A program made the translations under genes and the position numbers. Positions 52,306 to 62,955 of a DNA stretch of 64,000 nt are shown one piece after another. The DNA is from Pseudomonas poae. GTDB lineage: Bacteria > Pseudomonadota > Gammaproteobacteria > Pseudomonadales > Pseudomonadaceae. The stretch lies in contig CP110972.1 in NCBI GenBank assembly GCA_028869255.1, positions 3,477,001-3,541,000 on the forward strand. The letters run 5' to 3'. Below the pieces are notes generated by a model, which was not told where the DNA came from, did not search any database, and saw nothing but the letters and a program-made list of their open reading frames with translations. The first letter of the stretch is position 1; the number at the start of each line of letters is the position of its first letter.

Positions 52306-52476
52306 GGCGAGTTCTTCCTTGGCGTAAGGCTTGAGGTGTACCCCAAGGCCCCCCGCAGCAACTATCACCATCAGCCACACAAATCCCCCACGATGCTTTG
52401 CGTTAATCCGCCAGACCCGCTTTAATCGCCGACACTCTCCCCCGCACACCTGAAGGAACTGCAATGCGCCAGCCGG

Positions 52477-52668
52477 ATGTTCAGCAACCTGGGCGACAAC
52501 CTGGTGAGCGGCACGGCAGATGCCCTGGAGCGCGCCAGCTATGTGTTGCCGTTTGTGATCCTGGCGTTTCCGGTGGTGTGGTTGTGGGTATGGCTGTGGC
52601 GCCGGTTTGTTGTGGCTGGCAGGCTTGCCCGCGTTGGGGGGAGAAGTGATACCTCAGGCCAGGTCTGA
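52477..52668 (+). CDS. Putative small membrane protein
   Basis: A 63-residue frame, MFSNLGDNLVSGTADALERASYVLPFVILAFPVVWLWVWLWRRF, has an amphipathic helix and one transmembrane helix; its last 19 residues are encoded by a REPIN. GAAGGA sits too far (about 18 nt) from this ATG but is perfect for the ATG at 52464 in another frame; a single extra C between them would explain this. Weakly supported. Confidence 0.4.
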   Translation: MFSNLGDNLVSGTADALERASYVLPFVILAFPVVWLWVWLWRRFVVAGRLARVGGRSDTSGQV

Positions 52669-52742
52669 TTCTGCTTTATTGGGGGCTGCTGCGCAGCCCA
52701 ACGCGGGCAAGCCCGCTCGCCACAACAAGCGCGCTCGCCACA
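52612..52742. repeat. REPIN
   Basis: GTGGCTGGCAGGCTTGCCCGCGTTGGG at one end and CCCAACGCGGGCAAGCCCGC...CGCCAC at the other, with a duplicated CGCTCGCCACAA at the right end. It overlaps the tail of the small frame at 52477. Confidence 0.75.
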
Positions 52743-52746
52743 ATGA

Positions 52747-53832
52747 TCAGCGTTGCATGCAGCGCTGGTACCGCTCATCTACCCGCTTGGCAAACCAGGC
52801 CGTGGTCAGATTGCGCGTGATCTTCGGGCTTTTGAGCACGATTCCCGGCAGGATCGCCCGCGGCATCGGCTTGCCGGCGGCCTTGTCGGCCAAGGCAAAC
52901 ACGCGCTTGTAGAGGGTGGTGTCCTCAAAATCCAGCTGCTCGCCCTGCTCCAACTGGCTGCGGATGCTGGGGTTGCGCATATCCAGCTTCGAACCGAGGG
53001 AGCGCACCGCCAGCTCGGTGGTGCCCGGCAGCAGTGAGCCGTAGCGAATCAGGTCCCCATCCAGCGCCAATTCAGTCCCAGTCGCACGGCTGACGGCAGC
53101 CTGGAACGCAGCGTTGCGGCTGGCGTACCAACCGGCATTGAAGTCGGCAAAGCGATACAGCGGCTGGTCATAGTTCACCGGGTAGCCGAGCAAATGGGCG
53201 ATACCGAAGTACATGCCGCCACGCCGGGTAAACACTTCGCGACGAATTGTGCCATCCACCGTGTAGGGATAACCCCGCGCCTGTTTCTGCGCAAAGTCGA
53301 TGCTGACCTGCATCGGGCCTGCGGTGTGCACCGGGTTGAAGCCGCCAAACAAGGTATTGCCCAGGGGCACCACGCTGATGAAGTCATCGAAGATACCGCT
53401 GAGGTCTCTCTCCGTGCGTGCGGCATTCAGGCGATCGGCGTAGGACTTGCCGGTGGGCGAACGCAGTTGCAAGGCGCTGCGCACCACAAAGGCCGGCACA
53501 TGCACCTTGCCGGCACGGCGCAGGATTTCATCCTGGGCAATCTTGCCCATATTCGGCACCGGTGGGTCGACCTGGTAAGTGGACTCTTGTTCGGTGACCG
53601 CCAGTACGGCGCAGATATTTTCGCTGCTGGGGTAGATTTTCTGGGTGTCGAAGGCGGTATAGATGTCCTGGGCCCAGCCGTTGCGGTCCGCTACCGTCGT
53701 CGGCAACAGGCGCACAATCTGCGCCTTCACCTCGGCTTCGCTGCGCTCCGGTTGCTGTGGGTTGCGCGTTGTAGAGCAGCCGGCCAGTACCAGCAAGGTG
53801 GTCAGGCACAGGATCAGACGGCTTGAGTACAT
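52747..53832 (-). CDS. DUF1615 lipoprotein
   Basis: A 361-residue lipoprotein from the ATG at 53832 (AAGGAAG upstream). The signal peptide MYSSRLILCLTTLLVLAGC ends in the lipobox LAGC. The mature domain (AEVKAQIVRLLPTTVADRNGWAQDIYTAF, ICAVLAVTEQESTYQVDPPVPNMGKIAQDEI) matches DUF1615 proteins of Pseudomonas. ICAVLAVTEQEST resembles the Glu-containing helix of lysozyme-like lytic transglycosylases, so peptidoglycan binding or cleavage is possible but unproven. Confidence 0.88.
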   Translation of the reverse strand: MYSSRLILCLTTLLVLAGCSTTRNPQQPERSEAEVKAQIVRLLPTTVADRNGWAQDIYTAFDTQKIYPSSENICAVLAVTEQESTYQVDPPVPNMGKIAQDEILRRAGKVHVPAFVVRSALQLRSPTGKSYADRLNAARTERDLSGIFDDFISVVPLGNTLFGGFNPVHTAGPMQVSIDFAQKQARGYPYTVDGTIRREVFTRRGGMYFGIAHLLGYPVNYDQPLYRFADFNAGWYASRNAAFQAAVSRATGTELALDGDLIRYGSLLPGTTELAVRSLGSKLDMRNPSIRSQLEQGEQLDFEDTTLYKRVFALADKAAGKPMPRAILPGIVLKSPKITRNLTTAWFAKRVDERYQRCMQR

Positions 53833-54046
53833 GGGGCTTCCTTGGATGATGACGGGCCGGGCATTGCTGATATCGACAGGTAAGTCTAACCGGCGTTCGC
53901 CGAACGGCCGCACTCAGCCTATTGCTTGGGATTAAGAAGACAAAACTCATCGAAAAGTCCCACTCAACTGCCGGATAAGCACTACAGACCCCTCCTGAAA
54001 ACCTCTGCAAAGTCCTCGCCTGATCACACAGTGCGAGGGATTGCAG

Positions 54047-57000
54047 ATGGCGTTATTTGTAGGGGCCAAGTCTTGAACCCGGCCATTGGCAGGCTGGCCC
54101 TGACCCCAATGGATGTAAAGACGGTCGACGTTGAAGGCGTCTTCCGTGATTTCCGAGAGTGCCTGAACACCTTTGACGCGTGGGCAGAAAGCTTCTGGCG
54201 CTTTTCGGCGCTGGAGGTTGAGCAGGTGTTCAAGGTGGGGGATGAGGTGGCGCTGGTCGCGCCTGTCTCTGCCAAAAAGCCCAGTAGCACCGTGGCGGTG
54301 TGCAAAGCCCAGGGCTCGCTGACCCTGGTGCATATGTTCGAAAGCACGCAGTTCGTGCCGATCGGCAACACGCCGGTGATGTTGCAAGCCATTGCAGCGG
54401 ATGGCAGCCCACAGGGTGCGCCGATCCATCACACCATCGGCCCCAGCGGCATTCTTGAAGTCACGGAATGCACCCGCGACCAGCAGTACCAAGTCACCTT
54501 CTATCCCACTGTTTCCAAGGATCACGTCAAGGCGCTGTACGCGTCTTATCAGTCAGTGATTTCTGACGTGGAAGCGCGCCTGCGCCAGGAGTGGACCAAT
54601 AGCTTCAAAGACCAGTGGAAAGACTACACCGACGCTACCCCGCTTGATCGTCGCAGAGTGCTGGAAACGGCGTTTCTCAGCGGCATGGGCAAGGCGCTTT
54701 ACAACCTGTGGGACAACCTTGCGCAGCTGTATGAGCTGCTGGCGGACATCAAGCCCAACAGCGAGAAGTTGCTGCAATACATCTCCCAAACCGAACTTGA
54801 TGAGCTGCTGAAGCTGGGCAACGACAAGATAGCTCACGGCTTGCTGATGCTCAGCGATGAACCGTTGTTGTTTATCTATGTGTCGGCGGTGGTCAGCTGG
54901 ATACGGTTGCTGCCGCCGCCACAGATGAATGAGCTGATGGGGGAAATCACCGGCGAAGTATTGATCAATCTGCTGCTGATTTGGGCGACGGCAGGTATGG
55001 GGGTGGCGGTGCGCCTGGGTACTCAGGTGCTGGACCATAACAAATCCGGACGTGCGCGGGACCTGCTCGAGATGCTGGCCAAACAGCTTGCAGGGCCTGG
55101 GTTGGAGCCGCATGTGACGGCGGTTAAACCCTTACTGCTCGGCAGTGCGGCCACACCGATCAAAGCAGTGTCGATGACGCCGTTGAAGGCTGGGGAGCAG
55201 TTGGTTTCGAACCCGGTGCCGGCGGTTCGCAGCAAGACGCAGCAGACAGTGCTGGTTCGCCAGGAGCTGGTCGACGATGTGCCGGCTTCGGGTAAAAACC
55301 TCAACGGGGATGCGGCGGCGGCGGCGGATAAGACGGCCACCAACGGCTGCCCGGTGTCGATGGTCACCGGCGAAGAATTGCTGACCCTGACCGATGGGAC
55401 GCTGGACGGGATTTTTCCGTTTGAGTGGACACGGTTGTATCGCACCAGTGCGGTGGACGTGGATTGTGGGTTGGGGTTTGGGTGGAGTCATTCGCTGGCG
55501 CAGCGGCTTTCTGTCGTGGGCGATTCGGTGGTGTGGGTCGACCACGAAAACCGTAGTACTCAGTTTCCTCTACCAACTGCCTCCCGACCGGCGATCACCA
55601 ATAGCTTGGCTGAAGCCGCGATTTACCTGGGCTCGTTGCCAGATGAGCTGGTGCTGGCCCAGGCCTCACGTTTCTATCATTTTCGCGATGGCGTGCTGGT
55701 CTCGATCAGCGATGCGTATGACAACCGGCTGCGAATTTCCCGAGATTATTCGGGGCGGATTTCGCGGCTGGATAACGGCGTGGGGCGCTCGCTGTTCCTG
55801 CGTTATGAGTCTGGCCGCATCGTGGCGGTGGACTACCAGATCCAGCGCGCCAAGGGCCGCGAACCTTTCGAATGGGTGACCGAGTTTTGCATTGTTTCCT
55901 ACGCCTATGACGAACTTGGCCGACTGGTCTCAGCGACCAATGCCGTCGGCGAAAGCGAGGTTTACCGGTACGACGAGCAGCACGTCATTTTGGAACGTGG
56001 ACTGGCCGGTGGCGCGAGCTTCTTCTGGGAGTGGGAACGCTCTGGCAAAGCGGCGCGTTGTGTCCGGCACTGGGCCAGCTTTTCGCAGATGGACACGCGT
56101 TATGCCTGGGACGACAACGGCCGCGTCACGGTTTTTAACGCCGATGGCAGCCAGGAAGTGTATGTCCACGATGATCGGGCGCGGCTGGTGCAGCGCATTG
56201 ATCCTGACGGCGCCGAGCATTTCAAATCCTACGACGATAAAGGCCGGCTGACGGTCGAGCAGGACCCTCTGGGGGCGGTGACGGCGTATCAGTACGACGA
56301 CGCCGGACGCTTGGTGGCGTTGTTTCCGGGGGATGACGAGCCGACTTCCTACGAGCATGACAATGGTTTCGTACGGGTGGTGCGGCGCGGTGAGGCGGTT
56401 TGGAAGTATGAGCGGAACGACCAAGGCGACGTCATCCGCAAGACCGATCCTGAAGGCCACGTCACCGATTACAGCTACGACAAATATGGGCAACTGATTG
56501 GGGTTTGGTACCCGGATCACAGCTGTCTGCGGCTAGTGTGGAATGAGCGGGGGCAACTGCTTGAGGAACACTTGCCGAACGGCGGGATCAAGCGTTATCG
56601 CTATGACGATCTTGGGCGGCAGATAGCGCGTGAGGAGGCGCATGGGGCGCTGACCGAGTATCAGTGGGACAGCGTGGGCCGGCTGACTCGCGTGGTGCTA
56701 CCCGGTGGGGCAACGCGGGAATACAGCTACAACCCTTACGGAAAAATCACCGCCGAACGTGACGAGCTGGGGCAGACCACTCGCTACGAATATGCCGACG
56801 GCCTGCACCTGATCAGCCGTCGCATCAATGCCGACGGCACCCAGGTCCAATACCGTTACGACAACGTGCGGTTATTGCTGACTGAAATCGAAAACGAAGT
56901 CGGCGAAACGTATGGGTTGCAGTACCACCCCAATGGCCTGATCCAGCAGGAGACCGGGTTTGACGGCCAGCGTACGGCGTATGCCTACGACCTCAACGGC

Positions 57001-58848
57001 AACCTGCTGGAAAAGACCGAATTTGGCGACGATGGCAGTCAGCTAGTCACCCGTTACGAGCGCGATCCTGCCGGCCGACTCGTACGAAAAACCCTGCCCG
57101 ATGGCAGTCTTGTGGACTATGCCTACGACCGCCAGGGCAATCTCCTCAGCGTCGACGACGGCCACTGGGCGCTGGCCTACGAGTACGACGCGCAAAACCG
57201 CCTCACCGCCGAGCATCAAGGCTGGGGCACCCTGCGCTACGGCTACGACGCCTGCGGCCAGCTGAAAAACTTGCGCCTGCCTGACAACAACCGCCTGGTG
57301 TTCAATCACGGTAAGGGTGGGCACCTATCGACCGTGGAACTGAATGGCGCCGTACTGACCTCGCACCTGTTCAACGCCGGCCAGGAACACCAACGCCAAC
57401 AAGGCCAGCTCCTCAGCCACTACCACTACGACGACCAGCAGCGCCTGCACGCCCACGCCGTCACCCAACAGCAACACACCCTCTACCAACGCCAATACGA
57501 CTACGACAACACCGGCAACCTCACCCGTCTGCTCGACACCCGCAAAGGCGAACACCACTACCACTACGACCCCCTCGCCCGCCTGACCCGCGCCGACCAC
57601 TCGCAAGACGTCCAGGAACGCTTCGCCCACGACCCGGCCGGCAACCTGCTGATGCAAGACCGACCCGGCCCCGACATCGTCGCGGGTAATCGTCTGATGA
57701 TCCAGGGCGACCGGCAGTACGACTACGACGCCTTCGGCAACCTGATCCGCGAACGACGTGGCAAGGGCCATCAACTCGTTACCGAGTATCGCTACGACAG
57801 CCAACACCGGCTGATCGGAGTCACCCAACCCAATGGCCAAACCGCCAGCTATCGCTATGACCCGTTTGGGCGGCGCATCAGCAAAACCGTGGATGGCAAA
57901 ACCAGCGAGTTTTTCTGGCAAGGCGACAAGCTGATTGCCGAGCACCATGCGCAGAGCCATCGCAGTTATATCTACGAGCCGGATAGCTTCCGCCCACTGG
58001 CACTCCTAGAAGGCTACGGCCCAAAGGAAACCAAACCCTACCACTACCAACTCGACCACCTCGGCACGCCCCAGGAACTCACCACTCCCGACGGCGAAAT
58101 CGTCTGGTCCGCGCACTACCGCGCCTACGGCGAAATCACCCGCCTCGACGTGGGCAAAGTCGACAACCCGCTACGCTTTCAGGGCCAGTACTTCGACCCG
58201 GAAAGCGGGCTGCACTACAACCGCCATCGCTACTACAATCCGGATATTGGTCGCTACCTGACGCCGGACCCGGTAAAGCTGGCCGGTGGGATTAACGCGT
58301 ACCAGTACGTGCCTAATCCTACGGGGTGGGTTGATCCGTTGGGTTTAAGTAACTGCCCGGAAGGGGGCGATTGTAAGCCTAAAGCTGAAGTAGTAGATTT
58401 CACAAAAGCGGCTACCGTGGTTAAGGGGGAACCTAAACAGCCCGCTAACAATGGTAACGAGTACCTTTACCGCGGAGATGACAAAACCCCAGACCATGTT
58501 TTTCAACATGGCTTTAAAAGCAAGGGCGCCAGCAACGACTTATACTTGCACGCAGTCGATAGCAACAACCCCCCCAGCAACTTTATAAGCACTTCCCCAT
58601 CAAAAGCTACCGGAATTGATTTTGCAACCAGATATGGAACACGGAAAGGTTTTCTCTACACGCTGAAAAAAATCCCTGGTCGAGACGTGAACAAAGAACT
58701 TGGAAAATTAGCTCCTTTTGATAATGAGTCAGAAATTGCCATACAAAGTAAAATCAGCACAGAAGATATCTTGGGTGCAACACCCATGAAGCGAGACGGC
58801 AGTTACATGGGATATTCAATTCCAAACCCAAACAGGAAAGTAAAATGA
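54047..58848 (+). CDS. RHS-repeat polymorphic toxin with C-terminal ADP-ribosyltransferase-like domain
   Basis: About 1600 residues. The N-terminal 380 residues form a helical domain with hydrophobic segments (about 54850-55010). DUF6531 follows (NGCPVSMVTGEELLTLTDG), then some 25 YD/RHS repeats, ending in the RHS core motif (YYNPDIGRYLTPDPVKLAGGINAYQYVPNPTGWVDPLGL, to 58347). The last 165 residues are a variable, AT-rich tip with Arg (58471), Ser-Thr-Ser (58588) and Glu (58732), as in cholera/pertussis ADP-ribosyltransferases. Best start is the ATG at 54047 (GAGGGA upstream), but it meets a stop at 54074. One missing base near 54070 would join it (AKVLNPAIGRLAL). Otherwise the frame from 53926 starts with TTG. 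Confidence 0.88.
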
Positions 58849-59276
58849 AAACAAAGAAAATTAAAGCCATAATAGACAACGTAGAAAAATACGTTACATT
58901 TAAGTATGACTCTGCCCACATCAAATTAAAATTTTCAGAAGCCGAAAACTTTGCAAAAATTTACACAGCAGAAGACATGTACTTATGTCTGGCAAAAGTA
59001 AGATCTGACTTCCCTCACATACAATTCCTTTGCAAAGGTGCAAAAATAAATGTCAGACCTTCGAGTATGGCCTCACAAATGAGCGGCGGAATGGTTGCAT
59101 ATGAATTAACCCTCGGAAAGCGCACAACAAGAGAGGACTTGGTTCATATATTTGACCATGAAGATCAAAATCTTACGAACGACCCGAAAGAACAGGAAGA
59201 CTTCTACAAAAAGTGGATAAAATCAATAGGTGCTGAACGAACTGACTCCCCAGATTCCAGCACACACAGCATCTGA
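58845..59276 (+). CDS. Putative immunity protein for the RHS toxin
   Basis: A 143-residue protein whose ATG overlaps the toxin stop (ATGA at 58845-58848). It is markedly AT-rich and Lys-rich (MKTKKIKAIIDNVEKYVTFKYD), like the toxin tip and unlike the surrounding genes, a sign of recent exchange as a cassette. There is no signal peptide, as expected for protection in the cytoplasm. I recognise no named immunity family. Position, coupling and composition are the only evidence for the role. Confidence 0.75.
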   Translation: MKTKKIKAIIDNVEKYVTFKYDSAHIKLKFSEAENFAKIYTAEDMYLCLAKVRSDFPHIQFLCKGAKINVRPSSMASQMSGGMVAYELTLGKRTTREDLVHIFDHEDQNLTNDPKEQEDFYKKWIKSIGAERTDSPDSSTHSI

Positions 59277-59483
59277 TTTAAATAGGATATTTGAAGCAAG
59301 CCCACTCTATTGCGACCAAGAAGATACAACCTTACAAAAACCTACCCGAAATCACATATCACAGTCCAACCAAAATAAAACCTGTCAAATCTGACAGTTG
59401 CTCCATTTTCTTTCTACCGTTTAACTGACATCTGTACGCGTGAATGTATGCAGGCTTTTACTCTCGCCAGAAAGGAATTGTCT
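59277..59483. other. AT-rich gap with a small palindrome
   Basis: CTGTCA-AATC-TGACAG at 59382-59397 is a perfect 6-bp inverted repeat, 87 bp before the next start codon; CTGACATCTGTA nearby is a partial copy. Possible operator or weak hairpin. Otherwise nothing clear. Confidence 0.35.
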
Positions 59484-60977
59484 ATGTCAGTCGAATGTTA
59501 CAAGGAATGGGCAGGCCCGCTTCCGGGATACACCGACGACGACTACTTGTACGCCAAAGACGGCCCTTGGCCGAAGGTCAACACGCTAGTCCCCGAACTG
59601 CCCGCCATGATTAAAAAAGTCCCCAAGACCCAATTGGAGGATTTCCGTTTCAATGTGGTGTCCCACTACCTCAAAACCCTGAAGTCCGGTCGTCTCAAGA
59701 TAATCCTCAAGATGCTCGCGGGTGATCACAAACTGCAGCCGGTGTCCGACCGATTATTCGTCGAACAACTGTTTTATGGCACGTTCAGCAAATTGCTGAC
59801 CCCGGTTGGGCTGGAGGACGCTGCTGAGTTTCCCGAGGTACTGAACCCAGATGATCTGTTTGATAGCGAGGGCCAACCCAAGTATTTGAAAATCGACACG
59901 CTGAGCATGAATCGCGTCGATCCGCTGCACGGTATCTACTCGGCGCCCAGCTTGACCCTGTTCAAGCGTGAGACCGATCACTCGGGGACAGCGCTGGCCA
60001 TCAAGATAAACGGCCTGGTCTTAACCCCTGAGGATAAAAACGCCTGGGAGCTTGCCAAGTATTTTGTATTTCAAGGCGCCCTGTGTGTGATCACCCTGGT
60101 GACTCACCCACGGGTGCATTTCCCGATGGACGCCATCAGCGCAATCAGCTTGACCGCACTGCCTCAACAACATTTGTTGTTCAAACTGATTGCGCCGCAC
60201 ACGCGGATTCAATTGGCGATCAACCAGGCCGTTTCGCTACTGCCCTACTCCGTCGCGCACAACAACCAATTCCTGCCATACACGCCCTACCCGGGCTGGG
60301 GAAACATCCCGATTATCGAAGACGGGCGCGGCTGGACCGGGCATATGACCGATGCGTTTTCCGGCATCGCGGGCAACAACTGTTACCCGCCGTATAACTA
60401 CCTGCTGGCGCCGGAAAAAGTCTGGTCGGACTTCGATGAGTTTCTGCGCGGTTATTACAACGTGATTCTTGATTTTGTCAGCACCGTAGTGGCGCACATT
60501 GATGTCGACGATCCGGTGATAACGTACTGGAGCGATGCCATTGCGACCTGGGTCAGCGGTTTTCCGGATCATCAACGCATACGCGAGGGAGATACATTGG
60601 CCAGGGTGATCGCCTCGTTTATCTGGGACGTCACCGTTGCCCACTCGGCCGATCACGGTGCCATGGGCCATTACCAGCAGAATGCTTTTGCCTTGCGGCT
60701 TCGCGTACCTGCGCCGACCAGCAAGACGATGCCGCCCATCAACCGAAGAAAGCTGGTGACCTTTGGCGATACATTGCGTAATCGCCTGTGTTTTGAAATG
60801 TATTTTGGCCCGCCCCGAGGCCCCGGGCATTTATATGACACCTGGTATGGCTTTAACGACCCGGAGTTGGATCAGTTGAACACCCAATTTCTGAACGACC
60901 TGCAGAGAGTGGATGAGACCCTGACGTGCCGTCGTTTTATAAAGCTCAAGGACATAGCGCGCAGTATCAACTTCTGA
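59484..60977 (+). CDS. Divergent, compact lipoxygenase-like protein
   Basis: A 497-residue protein from the ATG at 59484 (AAAGGA upstream); no signal peptide. The segment at residues 207-246, THPRVH...ALPQQHLLFKLIAPHTRIQLAI, matches the lipoxygenase iron region: ALOX5 has THLLRTH then 17 residues then HPIFKLLVAHVRF. Here His208 and His212 (HxxxH, not HxxxxH) precede His230 at the same 18-residue distance. A third-ligand motif HSADH lies at 387-391 (compare HAAVN). The chain ends in Phe497, not the usual Ile. It is shorter than bacterial LoxA (about 685). Iron binding and activity are uncertain because of the shifted His and missing Ile. Confidence 0.6.
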   Translation: MSVECYKEWAGPLPGYTDDDYLYAKDGPWPKVNTLVPELPAMIKKVPKTQLEDFRFNVVSHYLKTLKSGRLKIILKMLAGDHKLQPVSDRLFVEQLFYGTFSKLLTPVGLEDAAEFPEVLNPDDLFDSEGQPKYLKIDTLSMNRVDPLHGIYSAPSLTLFKRETDHSGTALAIKINGLVLTPEDKNAWELAKYFVFQGALCVITLVTHPRVHFPMDAISAISLTALPQQHLLFKLIAPHTRIQLAINQAVSLLPYSVAHNNQFLPYTPYPGWGNIPIIEDGRGWTGHMTDAFSGIAGNNCYPPYNYLLAPEKVWSDFDEFLRGYYNVILDFVSTVVAHIDVDDPVITYWSDAIATWVSGFPDHQRIREGDTLARVIASFIWDVTVAHSADHGAMGHYQQNAFALRLRVPAPTSKTMPPINRRKLVTFGDTLRNRLCFEMYFGPPRGPGHLYDTWYGFNDPELDQLNTQFLNDLQRVDETLTCRRFIKLKDIARSINF

Positions 60978-61018
60978 AGCGGGCGCACATTTCAAATCGA
61001 AACGCACGCCCATTCAGG

Positions 61019-61993
61019 TCAGATACCAGCCAATGCCAGGTCCATCGCGAAGTAGGTGAAGATCAGATCCGCCCCCGCGCGCTTGATCGACCCCAAGGTT
61101 TCACGCACCACCCGCGCTTCATCAATGGCACCCGCCTGGGCGCCGAACTTGATCATCGCGTACTCACCACTCACCTGGTACGCCGCCACCGGCAGCCGTG
61201 AGGCTTCGCGGATGTCGCGGATGATGTCGAGGTAGGCGCCGGCCGGTTTGACCATCAGAGCGTCCGCGCCTTCCTGCTCGTCGAGAAGCGATTCGCGCAC
61301 GGCTTCGCGGCGGTTCATCGGGTTCATCTGGTAGCTTTTACGGTCGCCCTTGAGCGCGCTGCCACCGGCCTCACGGAATGGGCCGTAGAGGGCTGAGGCG
61401 AATTTGGTGGAGTAGGCCATGATCGGGATATGGGTGAAGCCGGCATCGTCCAGAGCGCGGCGAATCGCCTGGACCTGGCCATCCATCGCCGCCGAGGGGG
61501 CGATCACATCGGCACCGGCACGGGCGGCGGCTACGGCTTGCTTGCCCAGGTTGACCAGGGTTGCATCGTTGTCGACATGGGCACCGTGCATAACGCCGCA
61601 GTGGCCGTGGTCGGTGTATTCGCAGAAACAGGTGTCGGACATCACGACCATTTCCGGCACCGCGTCTTTGATGATCGAGGACATGCGCGACACCAGGCCT
61701 CGTTCCTTCCACGTGTCGCTGCCGCTGGCGTCCAGGTGGTGGGACACGCCAAAGGTCATCACCGACTTGATGCCGGCACGGGCGTAACGCTCGATCTCGC
61801 CGGCCAGTTTCTTCTCAGGGATACGCTGCACGCCGGGCATGCTGGTGATCGGCACGAAGTCGTCGATTTCTTCTTCGACGAAAATTGGCAGCACCAGATC
61901 ATTGAGTGTGAACTCGGTTTCCTGGAACAAGCCACGCAGCTCCGGGGAGCGGCGCAGGCGGCGTGGGCGGGCTTGGGGGAACTGGCTGGTCAT
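61019..61993 (-). CDS. hemB: Delta-aminolevulinic acid dehydratase (porphobilinogen synthase), zinc-type
   Basis: A 324-residue enzyme that condenses two 5-aminolevulinate molecules to porphobilinogen in heme synthesis. The active-site lysines are in [18 protein letters not shown] and [13 protein letters not shown]. The metal site [15 protein letters not shown] carries three Cys, as in the zinc-dependent E. coli enzyme. The well-known P. aeruginosa HemB has Asp residues there and uses magnesium, so this is likely a second, zinc-type copy in the genome (inference). [17 protein letters not shown] is also as in E. coli. Confidence 0.95.
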   Translation of the reverse strand: MTSQFPQARPRRLRRSPELRGLFQETEFTLNDLVLPIFVEEEIDDFVPITSMPGVQRIPEKKLAGEIERYARAGIKSVMTFGVSHHLDASGSDTWKERGLVSRMSSIIKDAVPEMVVMSDTCFCEYTDHGHCGVMHGAHVDNDATLVNLGKQAVAAARAGADVIAPSAAMDGQVQAIRRALDDAGFTHIPIMAYSTKFASALYGPFREAGGSALKGDRKSYQMNPMNRREAVRESLLDEQEGADALMVKPAGAYLDIIRDIREASRLPVAAYQVSGEYAMIKFGAQAGAIDEARVVRETLGSIKRAGADLIFTYFAMDLALAGI

Positions 61994-62109
61994 GGAGGTC
62001 CTGAAAAAATGGCAGAAAACTTTGGGGCGAAAGCTTATGCCTCACGCCCCGGCGGCACAAATGCAAAGGGGCCAACAGTGTATTACGCGGCTCGTAACAA
62101 TTTATTGAT

Positions 62110-62952
62110 CTAGAGCTGTAGACGCCCTTCGATGCACACTGCGACGGCGCCGCCGATCCAGATTTCATCGCCCTGGCGCTCCACGTGAATACGCCCTGCC
62201 CGGCCCATGGCCGTGCCCTGGCTGACCACATAGCGCTCGGGCGCGAGGCCCTCGCCGAGCAGCCATTGGGCAACTCCGGCGTTCAAGCTGCCGGTGGCCG
62301 GGTCTTCCTGGGCGCCGTCACCGGCGACAAAGGCGCGCACTTCAAACTGCGCGTCAACCTCGTCACGTAGCGAGTCGCAAGGGGCGATCACACCTACGGC
62401 CAACCCCAACAGTTGCGAATAGTCCGGCTGCAGGCGCAACACCTGGTCACGGTCGGCCAACATCACCGCAAGCCATCCCGCGCCATTGTCCACCCATTGG
62501 CTGCGCACGATTGCTTCCCGTTCCAGGCCCAACCCCAGGCGTACGCGCTCCAGCAGCGGCGCATCGACCAAACCGGCACGTAGCAGCGGCGGCGCAATAA
62601 ACGCCAGTTCAGCGCCTTGACGACGAATGCGCACCAGGCCGATTTCACACTCCTGGATAATCTCCTCGCCTTTAGGGACGCCTCCGGCCTTGAGCCAGGC
62701 ATGGCAACTGCCTAGCGTGGGGTGCCCGGCGAATGGCAGTTCCTTGAGGGTGGTGAAAATTCTCACCCGGTAGTCCGCCTGCGGATCGCGGGGTCTCAGT
62801 AAAAACGTGGTTTCGCTGAGGTTGGTCCAACGGGCGAAATCCGCCATCTGCTCGTCACTGAGCCCATCGGCACCCAGCACCACCGCCAGTGGGTTGCCCT
62901 TGAGCGACACACTGCTGAATACATCCAGTTGCTTGAAATCGAAAGTCGGCAT
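62110..62952 (-). CDS. PhzF family protein
   Basis: A 280-residue protein of the PhzF/diaminopimelate-epimerase fold. DVFSSVSLKGNPLAVVLGADGLSDEQMADFARWTNLSETTFLL is the N-terminal signature with the catalytic Glu of NLSETTF, and LPFAGHPTLGSCHAWL the second. EDPATGSLNAGVAQWLL closes the pseudo-symmetric active site. Such proteins isomerise small molecules; no phenazine genes are in the window, so a phenazine role is not supported. It follows the GST gene by 3 bp on the same strand. Confidence 0.93.
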   Translation of the reverse strand: MPTFDFKQLDVFSSVSLKGNPLAVVLGADGLSDEQMADFARWTNLSETTFLLRPRDPQADYRVRIFTTLKELPFAGHPTLGSCHAWLKAGGVPKGEEIIQECEIGLVRIRRQGAELAFIAPPLLRAGLVDAPLLERVRLGLGLEREAIVRSQWVDNGAGWLAVMLADRDQVLRLQPDYSQLLGLAVGVIAPCDSLRDEVDAQFEVRAFVAGDGAQEDPATGSLNAGVAQWLLGEGLAPERYVVSQGTAMGRAGRIHVERQGDEIWIGGAVAVCIEGRLQL

Positions 62953-62955
62953 GCT

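Noticed and set aside
53926..54046. N-terminal extension of the RHS frame from the TTG at 53926
   Set aside because: It has no ribosome binding site and a non-conserved, Ser/Lys-rich sequence; the ATG at 54047 with a one-base correction explains the N-terminus better.
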